A stretch of 35,962 nt of DNA from JAQBDA01 sp964525785 (GTDB lineage Bacteria > Chloroflexota > Anaerolineae > Anaerolineales > UBA4823), in the NCBI GenBank assembly GCA_964525785.1, contig CAZGIX010000022.1:1-35962 (forward strand), in the 5' to 3' direction. Both the position numbers and the translations under genes were made by a program. The notes under the pieces are model-generated. The model worked only from the letters and a program-made list of their open reading frames with translations. It made no database searches and had not been told where the DNA came from. This document shows positions 18,262 to 27,390 of the stretch, piece after piece. The stretch's first letter is position 1; every line of letters begins with the position of its first letter.

Positions 18262-20085
18262 TTAAATTGGCGGCGTGTATTGATCCATAGACAAGTCGCT
18301 GTATTTCAGCTCGTGTTCGTAGCGGAACTGTTGGGTATAAAGACGGTAATAATGCCCGCGCCGGCGCAGTAATTCGGAGTGAGTCCCCATCTCAGCAATC
18401 CGCCCGCCCTCGATAACCAATATCCGGCTGGCTTTTCGGATGGTGGAGAGACGGTGAGCGATGACAATGCTGGTACGGTCTTTCATCAGGTGCTCCATCC
18501 CTTTTTGGATGAGCGCCTCCGTCAGCGTATCCACCGAGCTGGTGGCTTCGTCCATAATAAAAATCTCGGGCTGCGCCAGAACTGCCCGTGCAAGGCTGAT
18601 GAGCTGCTTTTGACCGGTGGAGAGCATGTTGCCGCCCTCACCGACCTGCTCATCAAAGCTCTTTTCGAGTTTGACAATAAAATCATAGGCACCAGCCAAC
18701 CGGGCGGCGATCTCGATCTCATTGTCAGAAGCTTCCAGCCTGCCATAGCGAATGTTTTCCCGGATCGTGCCGGAAAATAAATGCGGAGTCTGAAGGACGA
18801 TACCGATCCGGGATTGGATGCTGTGCAAGGTGAGCTCGCTGTAATCAAGCCCGTTGAGGCGAATGACGCCACGCACCGGCTCGAAGAATCGGCACAGCAG
18901 GTTGACGATGGTAGTTTTACCGCCACCGGTAGGGCCGACCAGAGCAATCGTTTCTCCTGGAGCTACCTTCAGGCTGAAATCTGTAAGCACCGGTTTGCCG
19001 TCTTCATAAGTGAAGTCGACATGGTCGAATTCGATGTCTCCGTGGATGCTTTGCGCTTCGACGGCTCCTGTGCGATCGCTTACACCAGGCACAGCGTCGA
19101 TCAGGGAGAACATCCTCTCGGCTGAAGCAACTGCGTGCTGAAGCTCGGCATAGACCCGCGCCAGATCCTGGATGGGCCACATCATGAAGGTGACATAGGA
19201 AACGAAAGCCTGGATGCCGCCGATAGTTATCGCGCCAAACTGCGCCTGTAAACCTCCATACCAGACGATCGTCCCCAGGGCGAAGGCGCTGATTATCTGC
19301 ACAGTCGGCAAGAAGAGGGCTGATAACCATGCGGCACGGTAGCTGGCTGCATACATCTGGTTGGTAAGCCCACCGAACTCGCGCATGTTCTCGTCCTCGC
19401 GCCCCAGGGCTTTGATCACCCGAACACCGGAGATGTTCTCATTATATGAGCCGGTGATCTTGGAGTTGAACTTGCGAGAAGTACGAAATTCAACCAGAAT
19501 CTTCTTGCGGAACTGGACTGCCACGACCACCAGCACGGGCAGAATGGCGAGAACGATCAGCGCCAGACGCCAATTGATGATCAACATGAAGTATGTCGAG
19601 GTGATGATGTTCATCAGCGCCCAGGTGATATCTAAAATGCCCCAGGTGACCAGCTCGGCGACCCGATCGGAGTCGGAGCCGACGCGTGCCATGATCCAAC
19701 CCACTGGAGTCTGGTTGTAATAGGAGAGCGATAGCTCCTGCAGGTGATTGAACATTTTCCGCCGCAAGTCGTAGCGTATGCGCTCACCTAAAACACCCGC
19801 CAGGTATACAAATCCAAAGACGAAAAACGCCTGTACCAATAGCAACGACGCGTAGATCGTCACAAAGCGCCTTAACGCAACAAAATCTCTCGGGATAATT
19901 GCCTGGTCGACGATCAGCTTGCTTAAGTAGGTGAATAAGGAATCCAGCGACGACGTCAGGGCGATGGTTATCAGGAATCCGGCGACCCACTTCCAATAAG
20001 GTCTGGTGAGAGACAAGATCCGGACAACCGTCCTGCCGTTGAATTGGGTGGTAAATTCTTCTTCTTCGAAGTACCCGTCGCTCAT
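18262..20085 (-). CDS. ABC exporter half-transporter, subunit with catalytic Glu and altered signature (LSTGQ)
   Basis: A 607-residue type IV (MsbA/LmrA-like) half-transporter: six membrane helices within about residues 30-310, then one ATPase domain. Walker A is GPTGGGKT (384-391), the signature is LSTGQ (488-492, usually LSGGQ), Walker B ends in Asp512 with the catalytic Glu513, and the switch His is 544. The upstream gene is a same-size half-transporter, 15 bases away, with Asp in place of the catalytic Glu. The two would form a heterodimer with one consensus and one weak ATP site, as known for TM287/288 and BmrCD types. Substrate is unknown; lipids or drugs are typical. It is the last gene of the long minus-strand run. 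Confidence 0.93.
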   Translation of the reverse strand: MSDGYFEEEEFTTQFNGRTVVRILSLTRPYWKWVAGFLITIALTSSLDSLFTYLSKLIVDQAIIPRDFVALRRFVTIYASLLLVQAFFVFGFVYLAGVLGERIRYDLRRKMFNHLQELSLSYYNQTPVGWIMARVGSDSDRVAELVTWGILDITWALMNIITSTYFMLIINWRLALIVLAILPVLVVVAVQFRKKILVEFRTSRKFNSKITGSYNENISGVRVIKALGREDENMREFGGLTNQMYAASYRAAWLSALFLPTVQIISAFALGTIVWYGGLQAQFGAITIGGIQAFVSYVTFMMWPIQDLARVYAELQHAVASAERMFSLIDAVPGVSDRTGAVEAQSIHGDIEFDHVDFTYEDGKPVLTDFSLKVAPGETIALVGPTGGGKTTIVNLLCRFFEPVRGVIRLNGLDYSELTLHSIQSRIGIVLQTPHLFSGTIRENIRYGRLEASDNEIEIAARLAGAYDFIVKLEKSFDEQVGEGGNMLSTGQKQLISLARAVLAQPEIFIMDEATSSVDTLTEALIQKGMEHLMKDRTSIVIAHRLSTIRKASRILVIEGGRIAEMGTHSELLRRRGHYYRLYTQQFRYEHELKYSDLSMDQYTPPI

Positions 20086-20100
20086 CAGAGGTTACTCATC

Positions 20101-21924
20101 TCAAGGCTGTATGTCCGCGCCAACCGCAGTGCTGATCTCTTTTTCCAATTCGGATTCGATGCGGGTCTGAATATCGAATATCTGGCGGTAAATGCCTGGA
20201 CTCTCAAGCAGCTTTCGGTGCGTACCGCGCTGGACGATACGCCCTTTATCCATGACCAGGATCAGATCGGCATTCATGACGCTTTGGATGCGGTGGGCGA
20301 TTACAAAGCTGGTACGCCCTTGCATAAGGCGCTGGAGCGCCTGGCGGATGGCTGCTTCAGTCTCAGTGTCGATTGACGACGTAGCGTCATCCAGGATAAG
20401 GATGCGAGAATCCCTCAGCAGCGTGCGCGCGATCGCTACACGCTGCTTCTGACCGCCGGAGAGGGTGACGCCTTTTTCGCCGATCAGTGTGTGATATCCG
20501 TCTGGGAAGGCGGTGATAACGTCATGGATGGCGGCGGCGCGAGCAGCTGCCTCGATCTCCTCGTCGGAAACGCTGCGCTCGACGCCATAAACGATATTCT
20601 CGCGGATCGATCGAGAGAACAGAAACGGTTCTTGCTCGACGATACCAATCTGGCGGCGCAGGTAACTGCGTGAGTAATCCTTTAGCTCAATCCTATCCAG
20701 GGTGATGCTGCCGGAAGTGTATTCATAAAAGCGGGGTAGCAGGTTTACCAGGCTGGTCTTCCCGGATCCGGTGGAGCCCAACAAGGCAACCACCTGACCG
20801 GGCTGGCAGGAGAAGGAGATATCCTGCAATATGGGTGTACCAACCTCGTACTCAAAACCGACGTCATCGAAGGTGATCTCGCCGCGCACATCTCCCTGGG
20901 GCAGGTGAACACCCTTGATTAAGGATTCGCGATCCTGACGGACGATCTCCATGACGCGGCCGTAAGAGACCATGCCGGTAGAGGTCTGGACGATCAGCCG
21001 GCCGAGGTTGCGCATGGGAAATATCAACCAGACGACAAGCCCAGCATAGGCGACATAGGTGCCGATACTGATTGAGCCGTTGATCGCCATGATGGCTGCC
21101 AGAGTAAAACCAGCCAGCAGCTGCGCGCCGCATAATATATCTGAAAGGGGCCAGAATGAGGCATGCATGGTTAGCAGCCTGCGCCCGCGCAGGAATTTTT
21201 CCCAATTCTGCCGGTCGTACTTGCCCATCTCGTAGTCCTGACGAGCAAATGCCTTGACCACCCGTACCCCGGAAAGGTTTTCCTGCAGCGTGGTGGAAAT
21301 GACCGCGTCTTGCTCCTGGTAAGCTTCATATGCGGTGGTCACTTTGCGGAAGAAGAAGACGGATGTGATCACAACCAACGGTATGGCGATAATCGAAAAG
21401 AGAGCCAGATTGACGTTTAAGGTCAGTAAAGCGACGAAATTGACAATGAACAAGAGCAGGATGCGTCCGACACCGATTGCCTGGTCGGCGAAGAAGCGGC
21501 GCACGGCGTCCACGTCGGATGTGCAGCGCTGGATGAGCTCGCCGGTCTGGATGTGGTCGAAGTAGTGGAAAGGCAGGCGCTGGATATGATCGTACAGATA
21601 GTCCCGTATACGCCGGGCTATCCCTTCGGCTGTAAATGCAGCCAGACGCCCGCTCAGATAGGTGAAACCGCCTTCGATTAATGCCAGGGCCAGAAAGCCC
21701 AATCCGATTAAAGGGAGCTGACCAGCTGAGCCGGCTTTTCCCAGCACATTGTCTGCAAAATGGCGCAGCAGCAGATATGTGCCGGTTTTGGAGATGGCTG
21801 CTACCCCCAGGCTGATGGCTGCCGCCAGATAAACCAGCCGGTAGCCGGTCATCATACGCCAGATGCCAGACAGGCGGTACTTTGCCAATTGGGCGGTTTT
21901 TAAATCAAATTGGGTTGATTTCAC
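20101..21924 (-). CDS. ABC exporter half-transporter, subunit with Asp replacing the catalytic Glu
   Basis: A 607-residue half-transporter of the same family as its downstream neighbour: transmembrane domain to about residue 310, then an ATPase domain. Walker A is GSTGSGKT (383-390), the signature is the standard LSGGQ (488-492), and the switch His is 544. Walker B reads LILDDATSS, so residue 513 is Asp, not Glu. The start is GTG at 21924, with no clear ribosome site; the N-terminus resembles related proteins, but a later start is possible. The 99-base gap upstream separates it from the ferredoxin gene and holds no clear terminator or promoter. Confidence 0.93.
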   Translation of the reverse strand: MKSTQFDLKTAQLAKYRLSGIWRMMTGYRLVYLAAAISLGVAAISKTGTYLLLRHFADNVLGKAGSAGQLPLIGLGFLALALIEGGFTYLSGRLAAFTAEGIARRIRDYLYDHIQRLPFHYFDHIQTGELIQRCTSDVDAVRRFFADQAIGVGRILLLFIVNFVALLTLNVNLALFSIIAIPLVVITSVFFFRKVTTAYEAYQEQDAVISTTLQENLSGVRVVKAFARQDYEMGKYDRQNWEKFLRGRRLLTMHASFWPLSDILCGAQLLAGFTLAAIMAINGSISIGTYVAYAGLVVWLIFPMRNLGRLIVQTSTGMVSYGRVMEIVRQDRESLIKGVHLPQGDVRGEITFDDVGFEYEVGTPILQDISFSCQPGQVVALLGSTGSGKTSLVNLLPRFYEYTSGSITLDRIELKDYSRSYLRRQIGIVEQEPFLFSRSIRENIVYGVERSVSDEEIEAAARAAAIHDVITAFPDGYHTLIGEKGVTLSGGQKQRVAIARTLLRDSRILILDDATSSIDTETEAAIRQALQRLMQGRTSFVIAHRIQSVMNADLILVMDKGRIVQRGTHRKLLESPGIYRQIFDIQTRIESELEKEISTAVGADIQP

Positions 21925-22023
21925 GGATCAGGATATACAGGTCAGGATTCCCCCGAGCAGAGTAGGCAGCCGGAATCAGGTGTTTATTACTACTACGGAA
22001 CTGGCTACACGTTCTTGCAGCGC

Positions 22024-22248
22024 CTAGTGCATGCCATTAAAGGCACTGGGTACTTTGTGGTTTACCATGGCAACCGCATCAAAGACGCAAGCCAGGACAC
22101 ACTGACCGCAGTAAGTACAATAACCATATTCGATATATGGTGTTTCTCCCGGATCAGGCTGATAGAATGCATGGCTCTTGCAAGCCCGCCGCGCCAGGCA
22201 TGGAGTGCAAGACTGGCAGATATTCCAATTGATTTCTGGATGCAGCAT
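22024..22248 (-). CDS. Small 8-Cys (2x[4Fe-4S]-type) ferredoxin-like protein
   Basis: A 74-residue protein with two cysteine sets: Cys11, 14, 17 and 23, and Cys44, 47, 50 and 54. The second set is a normal C-x2-C-x2-C-x3-C. The first has five residues instead of three before the last Cys (CLARRAC), and no Pro follows. It probably binds iron-sulfur clusters and carries electrons in the cytoplasm. The ATG at 22248 has AGGTG six bases upstream; an earlier GTG at 22257 adds three residues and is less likely. It follows the metallo-beta-lactamase-fold gene by 22 bases, so the two are probably co-transcribed. Its partner enzyme is not evident. Confidence 0.78.
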   Translation of the reverse strand: MLHPEINWNICQSCTPCLARRACKSHAFYQPDPGETPYIEYGYCTYCGQCVLACVFDAVAMVNHKVPSAFNGMH

Positions 22249-22270
22249 CGAATACACCTATGTAAAGAGT

Positions 22271-23284
22271 TTAAATGAATAACCGATCCGGCAGCTCTTG
22301 CTTTTGATCATCGACTAGAAGTCCGCGCGCCCTGGCGCTGACCGTATAAGCCCGATGCAGGTTCTTGGAGTAGTTGATGCCAAGCTGCCAGGATTGGTAT
22401 GCCGCAGGCAGCCGGGTTTTCTGGACGGCGGAGACGAGCTGCTCTTTCTCCAGCATGTCATCTGCACGATCAATCAATCTGGAGAGATAGCCTTGCATCG
22501 TGTGAATCAGATCGATCCCACCCGGCAGACCATGACCCGGGATCAGGATGTGCGGTTCCAGCTTCTCTATCTCTTGCAGGATGGCGAGTGTCTGCAGGGG
22601 CAGCGCTTCCTGTAAGTATGGATGAACCTGGTTGTAGAGTAGGTCTCCCGCTGCCAGGATGCGTTCGCCGGGTATCCAAAGCACAGTATCGCTAAGGGTG
22701 TGTCCGCCAGCAAACGATAGAAGCTCGACCGAGCGGGTTGACCCATGTAATTCCAGGTTTGTTCCGAAGGTCAGGTTTGGATACCTGAAGCGCAGTCTCG
22801 GGAGAGCCTCTGTAATTGCGTGGGAGAAGCTGGTTTGTAAATCAGTTTCGTCGACCTGTGGATCAGAGCTTCCCCATCTTGCAGGGTTATATATACCTGC
22901 GGGTGAATGATCTGAAGCGCTGTCTTTGAACCATCGATAATCTTCTACCGAGCAGGAGACGAGCAGCTTGCGGGTACCCTCGCTGGCGATTACATCAGCT
23001 TCGGGGGCGAAGGCCTGGTTGCCCCAGGTGTGGTCGCTGTGGTGGTGGCTGTTCACCACCAACGTCACCGGCTTGTCGGTCAGTGCTTCGGCTGCCAGAT
23101 TAAGATCGATGGCTGCCTGGGGTGTGAGAAAAGTATCGAAAACCAGTGTTTGATCGCCCAGGTCGATAATACAGGCATTGCCGATCGAAAGACCGCCTGG
23201 GCGATGGACGGACGCATAGACACCATCGGCGAGCTGCTCAACCTGAAAATGCTTGGAGCTGATCATTTGAATGATGGAGCTCAT
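22271..23284 (-). CDS. Metallo-beta-lactamase-fold metal-dependent hydrolase
   Basis: The 337-residue protein has the family metal motif H-x-H-x-D-H in NSHHHSDHTWGN, preceded by the hydrophobic strand TLVVNS. Further metal ligands are likely in GGHTLSDTV and IPGHG. The N-terminal part (IDLGDQTLVFDTF) matches the first beta-strands of the fold. The ATG at 23284 is best, with AAGGG six bases upstream; the ATG at 23290 overlaps that site. The gene begins 9 bases after the gyrase-CTD-like gene and runs into the ferredoxin gene. The last 90 residues form a helical tail. Substrate is unknown; no lactamase-specific sign or flavodiiron domain was seen. Confidence 0.85.
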   Translation of the reverse strand: MSSIIQMISSKHFQVEQLADGVYASVHRPGGLSIGNACIIDLGDQTLVFDTFLTPQAAIDLNLAAEALTDKPVTLVVNSHHHSDHTWGNQAFAPEADVIASEGTRKLLVSCSVEDYRWFKDSASDHSPAGIYNPARWGSSDPQVDETDLQTSFSHAITEALPRLRFRYPNLTFGTNLELHGSTRSVELLSFAGGHTLSDTVLWIPGERILAAGDLLYNQVHPYLQEALPLQTLAILQEIEKLEPHILIPGHGLPGGIDLIHTMQGYLSRLIDRADDMLEKEQLVSAVQKTRLPAAYQSWQLGINYSKNLHRAYTVSARARGLLVDDQKQELPDRLFI

Positions 23285-23293
23285 TTTCATCCC

Positions 23294-24340
23294 TTACATA
23301 AGTGCTGCAGATTTAAACACCGACACAGCCACAGCTTCATCAGACCGGTAGTTCATGCAATTGACGCCCTGAACGACACCATCTTTGACTGGGACTTCAG
23401 CAACGTCGAAGCGGATAATCTTGCTCAGGCGAGAGATGATGAAAATATCTTTTACTTCATCGACGTTCACAGCCGCGACAAGGCGGCTCGTCCCCATGGC
23501 GTTTTTACCTCCGGAGCCTGGCGCCTTGTTAGCGGCAAATCCGGGCATCTGGCGTATGGTCCCGCGCCCGTCTGCCCCTAACATAAAGACTTCACTATCC
23601 TCATAAACGGGAGCAATCGCCACTGCATAGTCGTTGGCAGCAAGTCGGATGCCCAGGCAGCCCTGGGGCGGCACCTGCTTCTCAGAGAACCGTATGGCGC
23701 GTCCCTGGCTGGTGGCGATTAACAGGTCGCCATCGCCGGGCGTCCAGGCAGCAGAAACCAGAGGACCGAACGACTTGATATCGTAGAGTGGGATGCCTGG
23801 TTTCATATATTCCCCGAAGACGTGGTGGCGCAGGCAGCGGACCATACCGGTCTGGCTGAGGAGCGCCAGATATCCCTGAGCCTGGATCGGGAGAACTGCT
23901 GCCAGCCGTTCTTCATCCATCAACGCGATTCTTGAAAAAATCGTAGCCCCTTTGGCGTGGATTTGTGTCTCGACAAAAGAGCTCAGAGATAATCGAAAAG
24001 CCCGGGAATAGTTCGTTACCAGCAGCAAAGTCTGGGTTTCTTCCACCACAGATAATATCGCGGGCGGATCATCCGCATCTGCATCCAGGTCGAAAATGCC
24101 CATGCCTCCACGGCGCTGTCGTGGATAGAGGTGCAGGGGAGTGCGCTTGGCAATCCCAGATGAGGTGGCGATAATGATTTGATAAGGCCCAACTGGCTCG
24201 CTCGAGGCGAGATACTCCCCATTTTCGACCGATCGGAGGGATTGAGAATCGATAAGCACCCTGATCTGCTCTTCGAGGTAAGCGATGTATTCCCGTACTT
24301 CGGGACTGGCACCGCTGAGATCAGGTCTGCTCAGATCCAT
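23294..24340 (-). CDS. Free-standing DNA gyrase A C-terminal-domain-like beta-pinwheel protein
   Basis: A 348-residue protein consisting of the DNA-wrapping part of gyrase A without the breakage-reunion domain. Several GyrA-C-type repeats can be read, each a hydrophobic strand, a small turn, G or S plus K or R, then a second strand (for example LLLVTNYSRAFRLSL, LLIATSQGRAIRF, IFIISRLSKIIRF). QRRGGMG at 75-81 closely resembles the GyrA box QRRGGKG. A helical stretch with coiled-coil character occupies about 13-35. There is no catalytic Tyr domain, and the start at 24340 is preceded by a short intergenic gap, so this is not a fragment. DNA binding or wrapping is inferred. It may regulate topology or transcription. 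It lies between the CPBP protease (25 bases) and the metallo-hydrolase. Confidence 0.82.
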   Translation of the reverse strand: MDLSRPDLSGASPEVREYIAYLEEQIRVLIDSQSLRSVENGEYLASSEPVGPYQIIIATSSGIAKRTPLHLYPRQRRGGMGIFDLDADADDPPAILSVVEETQTLLLVTNYSRAFRLSLSSFVETQIHAKGATIFSRIALMDEERLAAVLPIQAQGYLALLSQTGMVRCLRHHVFGEYMKPGIPLYDIKSFGPLVSAAWTPGDGDLLIATSQGRAIRFSEKQVPPQGCLGIRLAANDYAVAIAPVYEDSEVFMLGADGRGTIRQMPGFAANKAPGSGGKNAMGTSRLVAAVNVDEVKDIFIISRLSKIIRFDVAEVPVKDGVVQGVNCMNYRSDEAVAVSVFKSAALM

Positions 24341-24365
24341 AATGCTTGCTAGTTTAGCATAAAGT

Positions 24366-25124
24366 TTAGACGATTGGGGGAAGATTAATACCAGCTGCCA
24401 ATAATCCGTACAGCAATGCCAGCTTTAGACCGTTATTCACTGCATGGATGGCGATAGAAGGCCACAGGGAATGGCTGCGCTCGTAAAACCAGGCCAGGAT
24501 GACACCCATCACAGCCGTTGCGCCCGCCACCGCAATATCTCCATGCAAGAGACCGAAAATCACCGAGCTGACGGGTATGGCGATCCAGGGACTGGAGAAC
24601 TGGCGCATCCAGCGGTAAAGCACCCCGCGGAATAATATCTCCTCAGCAATCGGGACCAGCACACCACCCAAAATTACCATTATCAGAGCACCGAGCCAGC
24701 TGATATCTTGCGGCATCAGGAACTCAAGCTGCGGGTTCTCGGTCGGTAGACCGAGCAGAAGCTGGATAGCCAGGGCGATCAAGCCGATGACCGGAATAAA
24801 GATCAAGGTGACGATAACCGCCCAGGTGATCCAGCGCTTCGATGCTGGCACCAGGCCGAGGTCAGACCAATGCAGCCCTTTACGCAGCAGGCCGAATATC
24901 GCCACGCCGGCAGCAATGGCAACTACTTCGAGGGCGGTCAGTGCAGCGATGTAGCTTATCGACAGGTGCTCCTGCCCATCCAGAGGGTACGGGTACAGAT
25001 AAGAAAGCAGCCAGGTCCCTGCCAGGATGACCAGGGCGCTGGTGGCTGCAATCATCAGGATATCGACCCAGCTCCAAAGGCGGCTGGCAGTGTTTGAGGG
25101 TTGGGGTGAGTTTTGGTGGGCCAT
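24366..25124 (-). CDS. CPBP family intramembrane metalloprotease (CAAX/Abi type)
   Basis: A 252-residue integral membrane protein with about seven or eight hydrophobic segments. The family metal motifs are complete: Glu161-Glu162 and Arg166 in EEILFRG, His194 in FGLLHGD, and His227 with Asn231 in HAVNNG. These glutamate-type proteases cut within membranes; bacterial members are tied to peptide or bacteriocin handling and to protein maturation. No bacteriocin or CAAX-like peptide gene is seen next to it, so the substrate is open. The ATG at 25124 begins 27 bases after dinB. Confidence 0.9.
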   Translation of the reverse strand: MAHQNSPQPSNTASRLWSWVDILMIAATSALVILAGTWLLSYLYPYPLDGQEHLSISYIAALTALEVVAIAAGVAIFGLLRKGLHWSDLGLVPASKRWITWAVIVTLIFIPVIGLIALAIQLLLGLPTENPQLEFLMPQDISWLGALIMVILGGVLVPIAEEILFRGVLYRWMRQFSSPWIAIPVSSVIFGLLHGDIAVAGATAVMGVILAWFYERSHSLWPSIAIHAVNNGLKLALLYGLLAAGINLPPIV

Positions 25125-25151
25125 GGATTTCCCGGCTGTTATGGATATAGC

Positions 25152-26336
25152 TCAAGGCGTCTTGGTGCTGCCCCGATGGAGGATATGTTGTCCGAATTTC
25201 TGCTGGAGGGAGTCGATGGCGGAGTGAAGTCGCTGTTCTCGTCCGGTTGGATCATCGAACAGACTGAGCTGGCGCACGGCTGGTCTTAAGGTGCTTACCC
25301 CAACTCCGAGAAGCCGTACTGGGCGACCTTTGGTCCATTCCTTAGAGAACAGCTGCACTGCGCAGGCGTAAATCTGGGAGACCTGGTCAGTGGGCTGCGC
25401 TAAAGTATGCTGGCGAGTGAAGGTGGTGAAATCGGACCAGCGTACCTTGATCTTGACCGTCGATCCAGACAGGTCCGCCTGCTTGAGGCGCTGCGCCACC
25501 CCCTCCGAGAGCTCGTGCAGCGTGCTGTTCAGCAGGGCCTCATCGCGTACATCCTTCACGAAGGTCGTCTCCTGGCTGATCGATTTGGTTTCATAGCTGG
25601 TGATGATCGGGCTGTCATCGAGGCCGCGTGCGTGGGCCGAGAGGTCAGCGCCGTTTTTTCCAAACAAGCGCTTCAACTCGTACTCCGGATAACGCACCAG
25701 GTCTCCGATGGACGTGACACCCAGCTCCGCAAGCCTGGCAGCGGTTTTTGGGCCCACGCCCCACAGAGATTCAACCGGCAGCGGCGCCAGGAACTCTTCT
25801 TCCTGACCGGCTGGAACGTGGGTAATTGCGTTCGGATAAGAGACCTGTCCTCCGGGTTCAAGGCGAGCTGCAGCTTTGCCGACATCGGTGGCGATCTTTG
25901 CCACCAATTTGTTGGAAGCGACACCCAGCGAGCACGGGAGGTGCAGCTCGGTCTGGATGGTGGACTGGAGCTGGTGAGCCAGGTCCGGCCCATCGCCAGG
26001 GAGATCACTGACATCCAGGAAAGCCTCATCGATCGAGATTTGTTCGACCAGGGGCGTGAGCCGGTGCAACCTTTCCATCACCTGCTGAGACACGCGGCTG
26101 TATTCATCGTGACGCGAGTACAGGATGAGCAACCCCGGGCAGAGCTTGACAGCCCGGGCCATGGGCATGGCCGACCGGACACCGAAATGGCGCGCAGCGT
26201 AGGAACACGAGGCCACGACACCGCGCTCCTCAGGTCGCCCACCGACGGCGAAGGCACGGCCGTGCAGGGATGGGTCACGTAGCTCCTCGACCGCACAGAA
26301 GAAGGCATCCAGGTCCAGGTGGATGATCTTACGCAT
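25152..26336 (-). CDS. dinB: DNA polymerase IV (Y-family translesion polymerase)
   Basis: DinB copies past damaged bases with low fidelity. The 394-residue protein has the catalytic carboxylates Asp8 (IIHLDLDAFF) and Asp103-Glu104 (SIDEAFLDVS), with the steric-gate aromatic at 12-13. Helix-hairpin-helix segments (VGPKTAARLAELG and nearby) and the little-finger domain follow. QLSLFD close to the C-terminus fits a beta-clamp binding motif, so it should be recruited to the replication fork. The start overlaps the rtcA stop by 8 bases, showing translational coupling. No LexA-like box was evident directly upstream, as the gene is internal to an operon. Confidence 0.96.
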   Translation of the reverse strand: MRKIIHLDLDAFFCAVEELRDPSLHGRAFAVGGRPEERGVVASCSYAARHFGVRSAMPMARAVKLCPGLLILYSRHDEYSRVSQQVMERLHRLTPLVEQISIDEAFLDVSDLPGDGPDLAHQLQSTIQTELHLPCSLGVASNKLVAKIATDVGKAAARLEPGGQVSYPNAITHVPAGQEEEFLAPLPVESLWGVGPKTAARLAELGVTSIGDLVRYPEYELKRLFGKNGADLSAHARGLDDSPIITSYETKSISQETTFVKDVRDEALLNSTLHELSEGVAQRLKQADLSGSTVKIKVRWSDFTTFTRQHTLAQPTDQVSQIYACAVQLFSKEWTKGRPVRLLGVGVSTLRPAVRQLSLFDDPTGREQRLHSAIDSLQQKFGQHILHRGSTKTP

Positions 26337-27390
26337 CGGGCAGGCTTCCAGGATTAATCTGCACCCACCCCGGCTGACCCGTTACTCCGACGATCTCGAT
26401 ATGGGCCGAGGTGAATTCTCCGATCACCCAGGCATTGGTGCTCAGGTGGGGGGTGATTTGGGCGGTGCGGAAGCGGGACGGACCGTCAGCAAATGCCAGG
26501 GGCAGCAGAAGCTGGTCGGCGAGGTAGTGGTCAATGGTTCCGTCGGTGATGAGGAAAGCCAGCAGGGCGTCGACGGCTTCATCGGCAACGCGCTCGGCGG
26601 GCTTGCCGCGCTCGCCCAGGCCGTAATAGCAGCAACCGCATGGGATCGGCGAGCCTGGCGAGCTAAACCAGGCCTGCAAAAGGAGCAAAGTGCCTTTCGA
26701 CCTGGCGGGCAGGTTAGCGGTTTTGACCTTGAGGGTGGGAAATTGGCGCAGCAGCCTGCCCAATGCCTGGCGCTTCTGCCGGTCGGCGATCGAGACGTCC
26801 AGGTTGGCGACCGCAGAAAGGGCTGATATGGAGCGCAGATCGCCGCGTACCTCCAGATTGAGGGCCTTAATGTGCTGGAGGGGACGAATTGTAGCGCTGA
26901 TTCGACCGCCGCCCTGGGGATAAAAACCGGCCTCATCCAATGAAAGCAGGGCATCAAAACCAAGGCATTTCATGAAGGTCAGCCAGTGCAGGTGCAGATA
27001 ATCAAAGCATGGCGCCCAGCGGACATGCGTCCCGCCCGTTATGATGACCGAGGATGCGCTTCCAGCCAGGCTGAGCGGAAGGAAGATCGTCTGCAGGAGC
27101 AGGGACGTCGATCCGGCGGTGCCGATCTCGAACTTGTAGCGCCCGCTGCGCAGCTCACCAGGAGTGAAGAACAGCTGATTGGAGTGCAGTGCAGCTCCAC
27201 GCACCTCCGCCCGGCACACTGCTGCTGCAGCGTCTACAGCTTTCAGGTGCTGCGGCTGTAAACCGGGCTTTGAGCGGTTTTGGCGAATGTTGAACAGATG
27301 CAGCGGCTGGCGGGTCAGTATCGAAAGCGTCAGGGCGCTGCGCAGGATCTGGCCTCCACCCTCGCCGTGCGAGCCATCGATCTCAATCAT
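26329..27390 (-). CDS. rtcA: RNA 3'-terminal phosphate cyclase
   Basis: RtcA uses ATP to turn RNA 3'-phosphates into 2',3'-cyclic phosphates through a covalent His-AMP. The 353-residue protein starts MIEIDGSHGEGGGQILR, the family signature, followed by NIRQNRSKPGLQPQH. The nucleophile is most likely His315 in TPHLSTN; DQLLLPLAFA just before it matches the active-site helix. It overlaps both neighbours by 8 bases (the pseudouridine synthase upstream and dinB downstream). The usual partner rtcB ligase and rtcR regulator are absent, so here it sits with a tRNA/rRNA-type modifier and a DNA-damage polymerase. Confidence 0.95.
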   Translation of the reverse strand: MIEIDGSHGEGGGQILRSALTLSILTRQPLHLFNIRQNRSKPGLQPQHLKAVDAAAAVCRAEVRGAALHSNQLFFTPGELRSGRYKFEIGTAGSTSLLLQTIFLPLSLAGSASSVIITGGTHVRWAPCFDYLHLHWLTFMKCLGFDALLSLDEAGFYPQGGGRISATIRPLQHIKALNLEVRGDLRSISALSAVANLDVSIADRQKRQALGRLLRQFPTLKVKTANLPARSKGTLLLLQAWFSSPGSPIPCGCCYYGLGERGKPAERVADEAVDALLAFLITDGTIDHYLADQLLLPLAFADGPSRFRTAQITPHLSTNAWVIGEFTSAHIEIVGVTGQPGWVQINPGSLPDA

